A program made the translations under genes and the position numbers. A stretch of 53,665 nucleotides of DNA from positions 1 to 53,665 of the forward strand of contig JAQIBY010000012.1 in the NCBI GenBank assembly GCA_027858835.1. Reading direction: 5' to 3'. The stretch comes from Bacteroidales bacterium. GTDB taxonomy: Bacteria > Bacteroidota > Bacteroidia > Bacteroidales > ML635J-15. The notes beneath the pieces were generated by a model, which made no database searches, was not told the origin of the DNA, and was given only the letters and a program-made list of their open reading frames with translations. Shown here piece by piece: positions 21,701 to 30,056 of the stretch (position 1 is its first letter; every line of letters starts with the position of its first letter).

Positions 21701-24229
21701 AATTGCCTGATCACAATTTGTCGGATTCAGCAGCTCACATATTTCATAGGTCATTGTGTAGGTTCCACCGGGAGTAAACGGCGGGACATCAACCGAACCA
21801 TCAGGGTTCAAAATTATGTTAGCATTCGGGTTTACCGTAGAAAGTATGACTTCGGCAGGAATGACAGGATCTCCGTTCAGTAAATCATTGTCAAATACAT
21901 TTAAGATATTGATAGCTCCTGCTGTTCCGTCAATTCCTGCTGCAGAATCGTCATTTGCAATTATTTGTGTCGCAGAAATGTTAACCGTTACGATTGCATC
22001 ATCACAATTTGTGGGGTTTAGAATCTCACATATTTGATAAGTAAGCGTGTAAGTGCCGGCAGGAGTTCCTGCAGCCAAGTCAACAGAACCATCAGGATTT
22101 AATGTGAGATTTCCGCTAGGATCAGTAATCGTCTCGCTTAGGACTACCTCCAATGGATCAACTGCTGTACCATTTAATAAATCATTTGCAAATACATTTA
22201 AAATTCCTATTTGTCCAGTATATCCATTTATGCCTGAAGCTGAATCATCATTTGCAATAATCTCAGCAGGAACAACAGTAATACTTACGATTGCATCATC
22301 ACAATTTGTAGGATTTGCTACTTCGCAAATTTGGTATGTTAACTCATAAGTTCCTGCCGCAGTTCCGGGGGCAACATCTACCGAACCGTCTGAATTTAAA
22401 GTTAATGTAGCGGTAGGGTCTGCAATTGTTTCAGTAAGAGTAACATCAGCAGGGTTAACAGGATTACCATTTAAGGAATCATTATCGAATACATTTATAA
22501 CATCTGTTGCTCCAATGTATCCATTGATTCCACTAATTATATCATCAGTTGCAATTATTTCTAAGGCATTGTTTATTATGATGCTTTCGGTACCAACACA
22601 TCCATGGTCATCAATAACTTCAATTACATAATTACCAGAAGAAAGATTGGAAAAAACATTAGATGTTTGTGGGGTTCCACCATTGATTGCATAGGTGTAA
22701 TTTCCGGTGCCTCCGGAGACACTTACCGTAATTTCTCCATCTGTTGCATTAAATGCAGAGATTTCAGCAGTTATGGAAGGGCTTACTATTATTTCAGGAA
22801 GGACAGTAACCGTCACATCTGAACAAGCTGATGTTTCGCATTCATTTTGCCAGGCTGCATAATAAGTTGTTGTACTCAGTGGTGCAGGAATTTCAAGATT
22901 ATTGCCTGTTCCGATAAGCGTTCCCGAACATGAACCTGAATACCAGTTAAGTATTTCGCCTGAGCCACCTGTTGTAGATAAAGTAATTGTGCCGGAATGG
23001 TCAGCACATAACAAAGATAAATCTGACGAAGCTGAAACAGGTGCTTCAGGAGATTCCAATATTGTGATATCCGTATCTACGGTTCTCGGACATCCATTTG
23101 TGACAAAGGAGTAAGTTATGGTATAATCACCCGGCAAACTGTTGTCAAGGTCTATTTCACCTGTTGAAGCATTCAAAGATAATCCGGTTGGATTAACAGA
23201 AAATGTGCCGTCTTCCACACCGTTAATCACCGGGGACACTGTGCCTGTTGGGCACAAATCCATATTGTTGTTGTAGCTTACTTCGGCTGTTCCAAGACTC
23301 AGGCTTACCTGAATTGGTTCGGCGAAATCTCCAAGGTTTGCCGTCAGTGAAGTGGAAGCTTTGGTTTTTACAATAATGGTTTTTACACTTAAGCCCAAAC
23401 AAGGGTCGAGAGCTCCAAACAAATCAGAAATATTTACAGCCGCCTCTGCAAATTGATAAGGTATGTAACTTGTCGTTCCAAAAGCTCCAAAAGGAACAGA
23501 AACTATTGATGAGTTTGTTGAAGCAAATGCAACGCCTGCAGGGATTGTTTGTTCGACATAGTCGTATCCTGTACCAACTGGTTTCCACAGGTAGATTCTG
23601 ATGTTTCCGGCAGAACCGCCATTGCTGTATTCAACAGAAACAATCATGTCGTTTATGGTTCGACCGCCATGAGGTCCGGTGGAACTAAAACCAAAATCTG
23701 ATGTTCTCACCAATGTGTTTTGCAAAAACTCAAAATCAATGTAACTCGTGCCAGAAGTTGTGTACCTGTCACTGCCTAGCATAATCCACATGTTGTCGCC
23801 GGCATCTTTTGCTAGATGATACATGACATTATTGATGTCATTTTTGCTGTTGGCTTTACCGACACTCCAGCTCCATAAATTTGGGTTTTGGTTGAATTTA
23901 CTGCCCTGAAAAATGATGTCATTCCCATTATAATTATCCAAGAATAAGCCACTATTCAGCGAATCTAATGCTGTCCCGTCATTATGAAGGACATGTTCTC
24001 CGGCACCTGCAGGACCCATGACCCAATCTCCGACATCCAACACAGGAGTATTCGACTGAAGATCTCCGTCAATAGCAAATCCGCCCAAAGGCTCTAAAAC
24101 CGGAGCTGTTTGTGAAAACGTTAGAAGTGGAGATATTAAAATTGCTAAAAAAATAACATAGGCTGTTAACATTCTATAATAATTATTGCCAACAATGTTT
24201 TTCCCAATATTTTGTATGTTTGCTTTCAT
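15746..24229 (-). CDS. SprB-like giant (2827 aa) T9SS type B adhesin
   Basis: An extended signal peptide (about 1-40, ending TFSQ) precedes an N-terminal region with one SprB-type repeat (about 490-555). Three 98-residue Ig-like repeats follow (about 557-853; consensus IIANDD..NGY.G..NILNVFDNDLLNG, LTLNPDGSVD, PTNCDDAIV). Five DUF11-type repeats come next (about 853-1515, SDVSIVKS/ADLGIVKT starts, FTLTVTNYGP), then six more of the 98-residue repeats (about 1518-2107). Three HYR domains (about 2107-2345, PTITCPADI, TTITWTVTDYSGN) and about five SprB repeats (2345-2740) complete the stalk. The last 87 residues (VFTPNSDGINDFF ... LWDGSNLSEGTYFYVLKV) are a type B, gliding-motility-associated sorting domain. 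The likely role is a mobile surface adhesin for gliding or attachment, exported with the adjacent PorP/SprF protein. The repeat blocks make it prone to recombination and to misassembly. Confidence 0.94.
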   Translation of the reverse strand: MKANIQNIGKNIVGNNYYRMLTAYVIFLAILISPLLTFSQTAPVLEPLGGFAIDGDLQSNTPVLDVGDWVMGPAGAGEHVLHNDGTALDSLNSGLFLDNYNGNDIIFQGSKFNQNPNLWSWSVGKANSKNDINNVMYHLAKDAGDNMWIMLGSDRYTTSGTSYIDFEFLQNTLVRTSDFGFSSTGPHGGRTINDMIVSVEYSNGGSAGNIRIYLWKPVGTGYDYVEQTIPAGVAFASTNSSIVSVPFGAFGTTSYIPYQFAEAAVNISDLFGALDPCLGLSVKTIIVKTKASTSLTANLGDFAEPIQVSLSLGTAEVSYNNNMDLCPTGTVSPVINGVEDGTFSVNPTGLSLNASTGEIDLDNSLPGDYTITYSFVTNGCPRTVDTDITILESPEAPVSASSDLSLLCADHSGTITLSTTGGSGEILNWYSGSCSGTLIGTGNNLEIPAPLSTTTYYAAWQNECETSACSDVTVTVLPEIIVSPSITAEISAFNATDGEITVSVSGGTGNYTYAINGGTPQTSNVFSNLSSGNYVIEVIDDHGCVGTESIIINNALEIIATDDIISGINGYIGATDVINVFDNDSLNGNPVNPADVTLTETIADPTATLTLNSDGSVDVAPGTAAGTYELTYQICEVANPTNCDDAIVSITVVPAEIIANDDSASGINGYTGQIGILNVFANDLLNGTAVDPLEVVLSETITDPSGNLTLNPDGSVDLAAGTPAGTYTLTYQICEILNPTNCDDAIVTVNISATQIIANDDSAAGIDGTAGAINILNVFDNDLLNGDPVIPAEVILSTVNPNANIILNPDGSVDVPPFTPGGTYTMTYEICELLNPTNCDQAIVTIEVIKTSDVSIVKSHIDPSNLPVGSPASLIEISPSVITAGTKIYYFLQVDNFGPDRSVNALITDMLPANITNPEFSLNFGNSWFSWGGTRMLTDFDYPGVNHILIRGDVDPNAVGTLTNTATIYSADTFDPDLTNNESTVVTTIVQSADLNITKQALTSPVVIGGQIVYQLSVTNYGPSAASNVIITDIIDPTVISGVEYSIDGGGTWLSPWTGSINIGTLADGASSSIRIRGIVIDMSPMPNTDPIPNTASVTSDVPDPDPTNNEETIFTPLNDEADISIVKTGPVSVVAGETIEYTINIANNSNTFDALGVHVQDIIDLSIIENPEFSIDGGTIWNPWATEYEIGTMTPLSTFQLLIRGTVISSVTTDIPNTAVVDSDTPDSDQTNNTSTIFTPLEIVSDLEVIKIQIDPAIIPIDSTQLFSDPYALMIDPLEITAGDSIYYVLVYTNYGPSDVTNSEITDLLPAGISSFDASRCQANYFPWPGSGSANQGTIVAGGRCLIIFRGVVEEDASGSIINTATITNTDGINDPDLTNNTSTVITPIRSQADLGIVKTVNNSNPYVGDDVVFTLTVTNYGPTDADNVLVADLLPNGYTYVSHNTLTGTYDNVTGLWNIANIPFPGTASLNITATVNLPSAGVDYLNIATIIGSDQFDPDPGNDEDDETTNPINVIIANDDNGGPINGYTGVVNILNVFDNDLLNGSPVNPADLLLTETLADPTGNLTLNPDGSVDLAPGTPEGTYTLTYQICEIANPTNCDDAIVTITVEAPEIIANDDIAGGVNGYDGQINVLNVFDNDLLNGMPVDPADVTMTETVPDPTGSLTLNPDGSVAVAPGTSEGTYQLTYEICEITNPTNCDDAIVTISVNAPQIIANDDFASGINGYDGGSAILNVYDNDLLNGNPVIPAEVILTETVADPTGALTLNPDGTVDLAPGTPEGTYTLTYEICEIINPINCDDAIVTVSVSATSIIAIDDTYFSVNGYDGMINVLNVLNNDTLNGSPVIPAEVILTETLAEPNGYIIMNPDGSIDVPAGTPAGIYYLSYEICEVLNPLNCDDATVTVKVNPPQIIAVEDNQTGVNGYTGEINVLNVFNNDLLNGNPVDPAEVSLSETVPEPNGYLVLNPDGSVDVMPGTPAGTHTLIYEICENLNPTNCSDAPVFITITAAAITAVDDNFTASPIDCEIGGIAGNVLDNDLLDAAPADPADVIITLTDDGGIAGASISANGDLNIPAGLAVGSYSLSYQICEAINPTNCDNANIIVVVQDFVDPTITCPADITVNNDVDNCEATGVTITPPTTNDNCGVASVVGVRSDMLGLSDPYPLGITTITWTVTDYSGNFATCEQLVTVIDNQLPTITCPAPVAVNTDADECTASSVVLGTPTVDDNCTVASVTNDAPTTFPIGNTIVTWTVTDGSGNIETCEQIVTVTDGELPTITCQEDINACSSEITLVEPEVSDNCGIAEITNNAPEVFPVGTTTILWTVTDVNGNISTCEQNVFVSQIEATVEASSQVTCTDASDGEITVSMEGAFGDVTYSLNGATPQSSNSFTGLSTGTYTVLIEDENMCSITLTDIIIENPEALSVSFDATDAVTCYGADNGTIEVFVSGGTGDYVVELTNETSGLDYSVSTTPYIFENLSAGDYLVSVTDENGCFETANLTIGTPEALTLSYAAYCDAGIVGVELTASGGNGNYQYSIDAGQTWTQSNRFDNLVNNTSLMLMVTDENNCVSEIIEVPVESLNTLNASAELISGNSCYGVSDAAVQINTEGGVAPYVYTVNGENTYYSNLIDSLSAGDYVINIQDANGCPAITEISIESSDEIIIDVVSTTNADCNGNKNGTAEIEAVGGSGEFEYNWANGSNFEIATDLNAGTHTVTITDTKNCEVTYDVIIESDVVGVELTVNNVFTPNSDGINDFFAISNLELYPDNELVVLNRWGNEVYSRKSYNNLWDGSNLSEGTYFYVLKVKICDEYQTFNGYITILD

Positions 24230-24233
24230 AGTT

Positions 24234-24479
24234 TTATTGTTTGGTTTTAAGAAAATATAAGTGTGATAATATGTCTGAAACTGTTATTTGTTTATGAATC
24301 CGTAAACTCGATTTATTATTAGTGTAAAAATTGCTCAATTTCGTGGTCGAATTTACCTTTATTTCATTTTTTTTAATCTCCTGATTTATTGCACTAAAGC
24401 TTAAAGACAGAAAATAAATAATCAATATTAATGCTCGCGAACTAATATATTTTCCGAGTGTTTTAATAATGTTTTTCAT
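24234..24479 (-). CDS. Small exported peptide, possibly the remnant of an adhesin 5' end
   Basis: An 81-residue frame ending 4 bases before the giant adhesin start. Its N-terminus (MKNIIKTLGKYI, a short loop, then a hydrophobic core ending in NQ) has the same layout as the extended signal peptide of the adhesin (MKANIQNIGKNI ... FSQ). The rest is a basic, low-complexity stretch with no family I recognise. It may be a real small secreted protein translated just ahead of the adhesin, or the left-over 5' end of a second adhesin copy. The frame differs from that of the adhesin, so this is not a longer N-terminus of the same protein. Confidence 0.35.
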   Translation of the reverse strand: MKNIIKTLGKYISSRALILIIYFLSLSFSAINQEIKKNEIKVNSTTKLSNFYTNNKSSLRIHKQITVSDILSHLYFLKTKQ

Positions 24480-24551
24480 TGCTTTAATTTTAAATTAGAC
24501 TTGATCTAAATGGTACTGCGTGATATTTCTTTGATTTTATAGGCTTCATTT

Positions 24552-24640
24552 TAAATAATCTGGCTTTATATATCAGTTTAGATTTATAACAAAGGAAAAT
24601 AACAAATTGTTTATATTGATTCTAAATAATTTGGCTTTAT
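24552..24640. repeat. Pair of 18-bp direct repeats
   Basis: TAAATAATCTGGCTTTAT at 24552-24569 and TAAATAATTTGGCTTTAT at 24623-24640 differ at one base, and their starts are 71 bases apart. They lie upstream of the minus-strand adhesin locus and could be regulator sites, but nothing else supports a function. Confidence 0.4.
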
Positions 24641-24701
24641 TTTTAATTGCTCCTGCATATCCATTGTTATCAACACTTACAGGAAGTGAAAAAAAACATT
24701 T

Positions 24702-24824
24702 TTAAAATATATCAGTAATTTCATTTGTCTTAAGCATATTAACAAATTGATTATCTGCCGAAAAAACTGCAGTAGCATCAAATATTTCTCTGAACTCAGT
24801 GGGATGCTTTATACCTAATCGCAT
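24702..24824 (-). pseudogene. Possible fragment of a protein C-terminus
   Basis: A 40-codon frame starts MRLGIKHPTEFREIFDAT and ends NEITDIF. Its amino-acid composition looks like a real globular protein tail and not random AT-rich translation. A stop codon lies in frame a few codons upstream, so no longer gene exists on this strand. I do not recognise the family. It may be the remnant of a deleted gene or chance. Confidence 0.2.
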
Positions 24825-25265
24825 ATTCAACTTACTATAAAATAAATTTTATTCATGTCAAATCATTTTATGACTTCATATACTATTTTCAACATAACTG
24901 CTACTAATTAAACCTAAGAAATGTCGTTTTGAAATTTTTTTTGACGAATACAGAGAAAAACCTGACGGATAAATGATAATCGTGTACTAATTAACCACAA
25001 CTATTTCAAATCAATAGCTGAGTAATCCATATTGCAAACATAGGATGATTGATAAAGAAATTCTGAAACTACCAATTCTTATTCTGAATTCATTTCGTAA
25101 GGTTTATGTCGATATTACACCACTTTAAAATCAAAAATCCGGTGTAATGCCGATGTAGAATCAAAGCTGACACAAGAAATAAAATGAATTGTATCGGCTT
25201 TGATTCATAATCGGTATAAAGGGCGAATTTTCACAGAAAACGCAATGAAATATTGAATTTAGCAC

Positions 25266-25295
25266 AAAAAAAAGCCGGACATTGCCGGCTTTAAT
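25266..25295 (-). terminator. Terminator of dnaK
   Basis: On the minus strand AAAGCCGG pairs with CCGGCTTT around a 6-base loop and is followed by nine T residues. It lies 22 bases beyond the dnaK stop. Confidence 0.92.
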
Positions 25296-25313
25296 TTTTA
25301 AATATTTGAAGGA

Positions 25314-27230
25314 TTATTTCACTTCTTCAAAATCCACATCAGTAACTTCATCATCACCGGAGGATTGTTTTCCTTCATCTTCTCCACCTGCTTGTGCATT
25401 TGGATCATCACCTCCTTGTTGCTGTGCATTTTGTGCATTGTAAATGTCTTGAGACGCAGCTTGGAAAACGGTATTCAATTCTTCCATTGCTTTATCGATA
25501 CCCTCAAGATCCTGCGCTTTATGAGCCTCTTTCAATTTCCCAAGTGCATCTTCAATCTGAGTCTTTTTATCAGCAGGAAGTTTATCTTCCAAGTCTGTTA
25601 GTTGTTTCTCAGTTTGGAAAATCATCTGATCAGCCTTATTGATTTTCTCAACCCGCTCTTTTTCTTTATTATCTTGATCAGCATTTGCTTCAGCTTCATC
25701 TTTCATGCGTTTGATTTCATCTTCGCTGAGTCCGCTTGAAGCTTCAATTCGTATGCTTTGCTCTTTTCCTGTACCTTTATCTTTGGCAGATACATTCAAA
25801 ATACCGTTGGCATCAATATCAAAAGACACTTCAACTTGTGGCACACCACGTGGAGACGGTGGAATTCCATCGAGGTGGAAACGTCCAATGGTTTTGTTTT
25901 TATTTGCAACTGGACGCTCTCCTTGTAAGACATGAATCTCAACTGAAGGCTGGTTATCGACAGCCGTTGTAAAAGTTTCCGATTTGTTTGTCGGGATGGT
26001 TGTATTTGATTCAATCAATCGTGTCATCACACCACCCATGGTTTCAATACCGAGTGATAAAGGAGTGACATCAAGCAGAAGCACATCTTTTACATCGCCG
26101 GAAAGTACACCACCTTGAATTGCAGCTCCAATTGCAACAACTTCATCAGGGTTCACCCCTTTTGACGGCTCTTTTCCGAAGAATGCTTTCACTTTTTCCT
26201 GAATTGCAGGAATACGTGTTGATCCACCAACCAAAAGCACTTCATCAATATCTGAAGTTTTCAGTCCTGCATCTTTTAAAGCCAATTCACAAGGTTTGAT
26301 GGTTGCTTCAATTAATTTATCGGCAAGCTGTTCAAATTTTGAACGACTTAAACTGCGAACCAAGTGCTTGGGCACTCCGTCAACCGGCATAATATATGGT
26401 AGGTTGATTTCTGTATTCGATGAAGAAGACAATTCAACTTTTGCTTTTTCGGCAGCTTCTTTCAAACGCTGTAAAGCCATTGGGTCTTTACTTAAATCAG
26501 AACCTTGCTCATCTTTAAATTCTTTTACTAACCAGTCAATAATTACGTGGTCAAAGTCATCACCACCGAGGTGAGTATCACCATTTGTTGATTTTACTTC
26601 AAAAACGCCGTCTCCAAGATCAAGAATTGAGATGTCAAAGGTTCCGCCACCGAGGTCAAATACGGCAACGGTCATGTCTTTATCTTTTTTGTCAAGACCA
26701 TATGCCAATGATGCAGCAGTTGGTTCATTAATGATACGTTTCACAATAAGTCCGGCAATTTCACCGGCCTCTTTGGTTGCTTGGCGCTGCGAATCATCAA
26801 AATATGCAGGCACAGTAATAACAGCCTCTGTTACTTCTTGACCGAGATAATCCTCTGCAGTTTTTTTCATTTTTTGCAAAGTCATTGCAGAAATTTCTTG
26901 CGGAGTATATTTGCGATCACCAATTACAATACGTGGAGTATCATTGCCGCCATCAATAATTTTATACGACATGCGTCCGATTTCTTTTCCGAGCTTGCTA
27001 AACTTTTCTCCCATTAATCGCTTAATTGAAGCGACAGTTTTTTCGGAGTTTGTGATTGCCTGACGTTTTGCAGGATCACCAATTTTGCGTTCACCATTCT
27101 CAACAAATGCCACCATAGATGGTGTGGTTCGTTTACCTTCACTGTTAGGGATAACAACTGGTTCGTTACCTTCCATTACAGCAACACATGAGTTTGTGGT
27201 TCCTAAATCTATTCCAATAATTTTACCCAT
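25314..27230 (-). CDS. dnaK: Molecular chaperone DnaK (Hsp70)
   Basis: A 638-residue full-length cytoplasmic Hsp70. The N-terminal ATPase domain starts [18 protein letters not shown] and holds the adenosine/phosphate motifs [14 protein letters not shown] and [10 protein letters not shown]. The linker [13 protein letters not shown] leads into the substrate-binding domain, and the charged C-terminal lid ends [13 protein letters not shown], the usual tail for GrpE/DnaJ-cooperating DnaK. It binds unfolded peptides in an ATP-driven cycle with DnaJ and GrpE, neither of which is in the window. It has its own terminator and is monocistronic. No CIRCE element is seen upstream. Confidence 0.99.
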   Translation of the reverse strand: MGKIIGIDLGTTNSCVAVMEGNEPVVIPNSEGKRTTPSMVAFVENGERKIGDPAKRQAITNSEKTVASIKRLMGEKFSKLGKEIGRMSYKIIDGGNDTPRIVIGDRKYTPQEISAMTLQKMKKTAEDYLGQEVTEAVITVPAYFDDSQRQATKEAGEIAGLIVKRIINEPTAASLAYGLDKKDKDMTVAVFDLGGGTFDISILDLGDGVFEVKSTNGDTHLGGDDFDHVIIDWLVKEFKDEQGSDLSKDPMALQRLKEAAEKAKVELSSSSNTEINLPYIMPVDGVPKHLVRSLSRSKFEQLADKLIEATIKPCELALKDAGLKTSDIDEVLLVGGSTRIPAIQEKVKAFFGKEPSKGVNPDEVVAIGAAIQGGVLSGDVKDVLLLDVTPLSLGIETMGGVMTRLIESNTTIPTNKSETFTTAVDNQPSVEIHVLQGERPVANKNKTIGRFHLDGIPPSPRGVPQVEVSFDIDANGILNVSAKDKGTGKEQSIRIEASSGLSEDEIKRMKDEAEANADQDNKEKERVEKINKADQMIFQTEKQLTDLEDKLPADKKTQIEDALGKLKEAHKAQDLEGIDKAMEELNTVFQAASQDIYNAQNAQQQGGDDPNAQAGGEDEGKQSSGDDEVTDVDFEEVK

Positions 27231-27275
27231 AATTCACTATTATTTTCAATGTTTATTTTTTTTCGCCAACAATGA

Positions 27276-27291
27276 ATCAAGTATTGTGCCA
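27276..27291 (-). promoter_or_regulatory. Sigma-54-like -24/-12 element upstream of dnaK
   Basis: On the minus strand TGGCACAATACTTGAT matches the sigma-54 consensus TGGCACGnnnnTTGCW at all fixed positions but two; the mismatch at the -12 GC (here GA) is a serious one. It would put transcription about 34 bases before the dnaK start. No TAnnTTTG element is visible in the same stretch. A chance match cannot be excluded. Confidence 0.22.
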
Positions 27292-27386
27292 GCAGAAAAA
27301 AACCGCATTTTTCAATGAATTGTGGAAAATATGTCAGGGAAATTCAACTATTAAGGAAAATATCTGTCACAAAGACTGACAAATCG

Positions 27387-28445
27387 TCATTGACTTACGT
27401 AATACCAATTATCTTTTGTGGCAAAATTCAAGTCTTTTGTGAACACACCTCTGGCCAAACTGTCTAATGTTGCAGCAGTTACCCGATTTATAATGTGAGT
27501 CTCGTATCGTGCAGCAAATAATCCAGCAGCATAACTATTATCACTTTCAATGTTTGTCCAAAATGGTTTTTCCTGGACAATTCCTGATGATGGTGCAGAA
27601 ACTTCTGAATATACTTTGTAGTTTTGATCGGCACTGTATAGAATAAATTCAACTGACTCGGGGTATCTAACCAAACGCTGCACACCCTCTTTAACAGGAA
27701 TATTATCGCCAACCAATTGGTAAAATTGTTGCACAGTAAATTCTTTTTTAATGTCCTGATTTGGTGTTGTATAAAAATCTTCAGTCATAGTAATCTGAAT
27801 CGGATCCAAATCCCACACTGTATCATTGGTTTCCAAATCAACTTCAATATAATAAAAGCGAAAAATCATTTGATACATGCTGGCATTGTCGCCGGTTCTG
27901 TATTCTGCATTTACTTTCCCATTTTCGTAATGTGTCATGGAAATTTGTCGATTCACAGTCGGCTCAATTATCTGAACATTATCTACTAAGCCTATTGGCT
28001 CAACGCTCTTACAATACAGGTTTTTAGATGCAATATCAACATGGAGCTCAAAATCATATGTTAATCCGGAGCTTGATGTCGGAGTGATTTCACCCTCCCA
28101 CACGTAAACGGTATTGCGTTCATTAGTAAAGTATCCGTCAGGTTTTGGAATGGTATCAACCGCAACAAAATCCATACGGCGAACAAATTCTCCATTTGCT
28201 GTAACATCTATCCAAACCTCAACATCATCATAAAACAAAGAATCGGCAACTTGTGCCATGCTTGCAGCAGAAGCTTCGCCAAGAAAGGCTTTATTTACTT
28301 TCACATAATGAAACGTATCATTTTGATTTAACAGACAGTAAACCACCGGTATCTCTTCATAATCGGCAAGCACGTCAATAGAATCATCACATGAAATCAT
28401 GGAAATCATTAAAGTAATTATGCCTAGCAATGCAATTTTTTTCAT
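27387..28445 (-). CDS. Surface lipoprotein of a Bacteroidota-type family
   Basis: A 352-residue protein with a lipoprotein signal peptide ending SMIS-C (Cys19), followed directly by acidic residues (CDDS) as in surface-exposed Bacteroidota lipoproteins. The start of the mature part (YEEIPVVYCLLNQNDTFHYVKVNKAFLG) reads like the DUF4249-type beta-sandwich lipoproteins, an assignment made from pattern memory only. No catalytic motif is seen. It is transcribed alone from a good Bacteroidota promoter and is divergent from panB. The role is unknown, probably at the cell envelope. Confidence 0.82.
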   Translation of the reverse strand: MKKIALLGIITLMISMISCDDSIDVLADYEEIPVVYCLLNQNDTFHYVKVNKAFLGEASAASMAQVADSLFYDDVEVWIDVTANGEFVRRMDFVAVDTIPKPDGYFTNERNTVYVWEGEITPTSSSGLTYDFELHVDIASKNLYCKSVEPIGLVDNVQIIEPTVNRQISMTHYENGKVNAEYRTGDNASMYQMIFRFYYIEVDLETNDTVWDLDPIQITMTEDFYTTPNQDIKKEFTVQQFYQLVGDNIPVKEGVQRLVRYPESVEFILYSADQNYKVYSEVSAPSSGIVQEKPFWTNIESDNSYAAGLFAARYETHIINRVTAATLDSLARGVFTKDLNFATKDNWYYVSQ

Positions 28446-28496
28446 CAGGTATGTATATTTAAAAAAAATATGTCAATTTTGTACAATCGTTAAGCG

Positions 28497-28528
28497 CAAA
28501 TTTACGCTTTATTAATGTAACGCACAAA
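28497..28528 (-). promoter_or_regulatory. Bacteroidota sigma-ABfr-type promoter for the lipoprotein gene
   Basis: On the minus strand TTTG (28528-28525), a 20-base spacer and TAAATTTG (28504-28497) fit the -33/-7 consensus of Bacteroidota exactly. The predicted leader is about 45 bases. It lies within the 93-base divergent region shared with panB. Confidence 0.68.
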
Positions 28529-28538
28529 ACGTAATTTT

Positions 28539-29354
28539 ATGTCAACATATAAAAATGTTCGTCGTGTAACCACGAAAGTTCTTCAGGCAATGAAGGAGAA
28601 TAATGAGAAAATTGTAATGCTTACTGCATACGATTATAGCATGGCACGCTTAATTGATGCTGCCAATATGGATGTCGTACTGGTTGGTGATTCGGCTTCA
28701 AATGTAATGGCCGGCTACGAATCTACTTTGCCGATAACACTGGACCATATGATATATCATGCGAGCAGTGTAGTTAGAGCAGTAAATCGCGCGTTGGTTG
28801 TAGTTGATTTGCCTTTTGGGACTTATCAGGGAAACTCGCGATTAGCATTGGAGTCGGCAATACGGATTATGAAAGAAACCGGTGCTGCGGCAATAAAGTT
28901 AGAGGGCGGTGCTGAGGTTGAAGAATCAATTCGGCGAATATTGTCAGCAGGAATCCCGATTATGGGACATCTCGGATTAACGCCACAATCTATTCATAAA
29001 TTCGGAACATACGTTGTCCGGGCAACCGAAGAGGAAGAGGCCGAAAAGTTAATTGAAGATGCGCATCTGCTTGAGGAACTTGGCTGTTTTGCCATTGTGC
29101 TCGAAAAAATTCCGGCAAAACTGGCAGCTCAGCTTGCTAAAGAAATTAAAATTCCGATTATTGGAATTGGTGCGGGCGCTGAAGTTGACGGACAAGTGCT
29201 GGTGCTTCATGACATGCTGGGGATTACCCAAGAATTTTCTCCTCGATTTTTAAGACGATATCACGATTTATCAACAGAAATAAAAAAAGCGGTAAGTGAA
29301 TACATTAATGATGTCAAGCGCTTGGATTTCCCGAATGAAAATGAACAATATTAG
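28539..29354 (+). CDS. panB: 3-methyl-2-oxobutanoate hydroxymethyltransferase
   Basis: A 271-residue cytoplasmic enzyme that makes ketopantoate from 2-oxoisovalerate and 5,10-methylene-tetrahydrofolate, the first committed step of pantothenate and CoA synthesis. The recognised motifs are [34 protein letters not shown] (metal and substrate region), [16 protein letters not shown] and the FAIVLEKIP stretch with the catalytic Glu. Length is normal for the family. The stop codon abuts the ATG of the RluA-family gene, so the two are co-transcribed although no metabolic link is obvious. Confidence 0.97.
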   Translation: MSTYKNVRRVTTKVLQAMKENNEKIVMLTAYDYSMARLIDAANMDVVLVGDSASNVMAGYESTLPITLDHMIYHASSVVRAVNRALVVVDLPFGTYQGNSRLALESAIRIMKETGAAAIKLEGGAEVEESIRRILSAGIPIMGHLGLTPQSIHKFGTYVVRATEEEEAEKLIEDAHLLEELGCFAIVLEKIPAKLAAQLAKEIKIPIIGIGAGAEVDGQVLVLHDMLGITQEFSPRFLRRYHDLSTEIKKAVSEYINDVKRLDFPNENEQY

Positions 29355-30056
29355 ATGATTTTAGAAAAAGATATCATTTTTGAGGATAATCACTTGCTTG
29401 TGGCCATAAAAAAAACCGGACAACTTGTACAGGGTGACAAAACTGGAGATGTCCCGATTACGGAATTACTGAAAGCCTTTCTTAAAACAAAATACAACAA
29501 ACCGGGTAAGGTTTTTTTAGGACTTGTTCATCGTTTAGACAGACCTGTCAGCGGATTAATGGTGTTTGCAAAAACCGGAAAAGCCTTGTCCAGATTAAAT
29601 CAACAGTTCAAAGAAAATCATCCGGAGAAAACCTACCTTGCAATTGTCAAAAATAAGCCGCCAAAATTAAATGACCGACTAACGCATCAGTTAGAAAAAA
29701 ACGAAAAACAAAATAAATCTTACGTTCGAAAGAAACCGACAAGTAAATCGAAACAAGCAATTTTAGATTATGAATTGATTGCTTCAATTGAGAATTACCA
29801 CTTATTGAGTGTCAAGTTACTTACCGGCAGACATCATCAAATTAGGGCGCAACTTTCACATATTGGTTGTCCAATTAAAGGGGACTTGAAATATGGTTTT
29901 GATCGGTCAAATAAAGATGGCAGTATTTCTTTGCATGCCTGGAAACTTAAAATTGAACATCCGGTTAAAAAAGAAAACATGGAATTTTCATGCACTTTAC
30001 CCGAAACCGATATATGGCCCTTGTTCAGAGATCAGGTGTCAGGTTTCAGGGTTTAG
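29355..30056 (+). CDS. RluA-family RNA pseudouridine synthase
   Basis: A 233-residue enzyme of the RluA/RluC/RluD group that isomerises uridine in rRNA or tRNA. The catalytic motif HRLDRPVSGLMVF (His59-Asp62) and the later LLTGRHHQIRAQLSHIGCPIKGD are typical. There is no N-terminal S4 domain, as in RluA-like short forms, so the target site cannot be named. The start directly follows the panB stop. The last eight residues (DQVSGFRV) are encoded by CAGGTGTCAGGTTTCAGGG-type sequence that looks like the start of the repetitive intergenic region, so the C-terminus may have been altered by repeat insertion. Confidence 0.92.
   Translation: MILEKDIIFEDNHLLVAIKKTGQLVQGDKTGDVPITELLKAFLKTKYNKPGKVFLGLVHRLDRPVSGLMVFAKTGKALSRLNQQFKENHPEKTYLAIVKNKPPKLNDRLTHQLEKNEKQNKSYVRKKPTSKSKQAILDYELIASIENYHLLSVKLLTGRHHQIRAQLSHIGCPIKGDLKYGFDRSNKDGSISLHAWKLKIEHPVKKENMEFSCTLPETDIWPLFRDQVSGFRV

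Larger units (their letters stand above)
24480..25313. other. Intergenic stretch with no clear gene
   Basis: This 834-base AT-rich stretch separates the adhesin locus from dnaK. It contains an 18-bp direct repeat, a short coding-like fragment at 24702-24824 and the dnaK terminator. It probably also carries the adhesin promoter, but no good TAnnTTTG element with a TTG partner is seen on the minus strand. Confidence 0.6.

Noticed and set aside
21700-22560. Regularly spaced repeats that could suggest a CRISPR array
   Set aside because: The period is about 290 bases and in frame, so these are repeated protein domains of the adhesin. No short repeat-spacer pattern is present.
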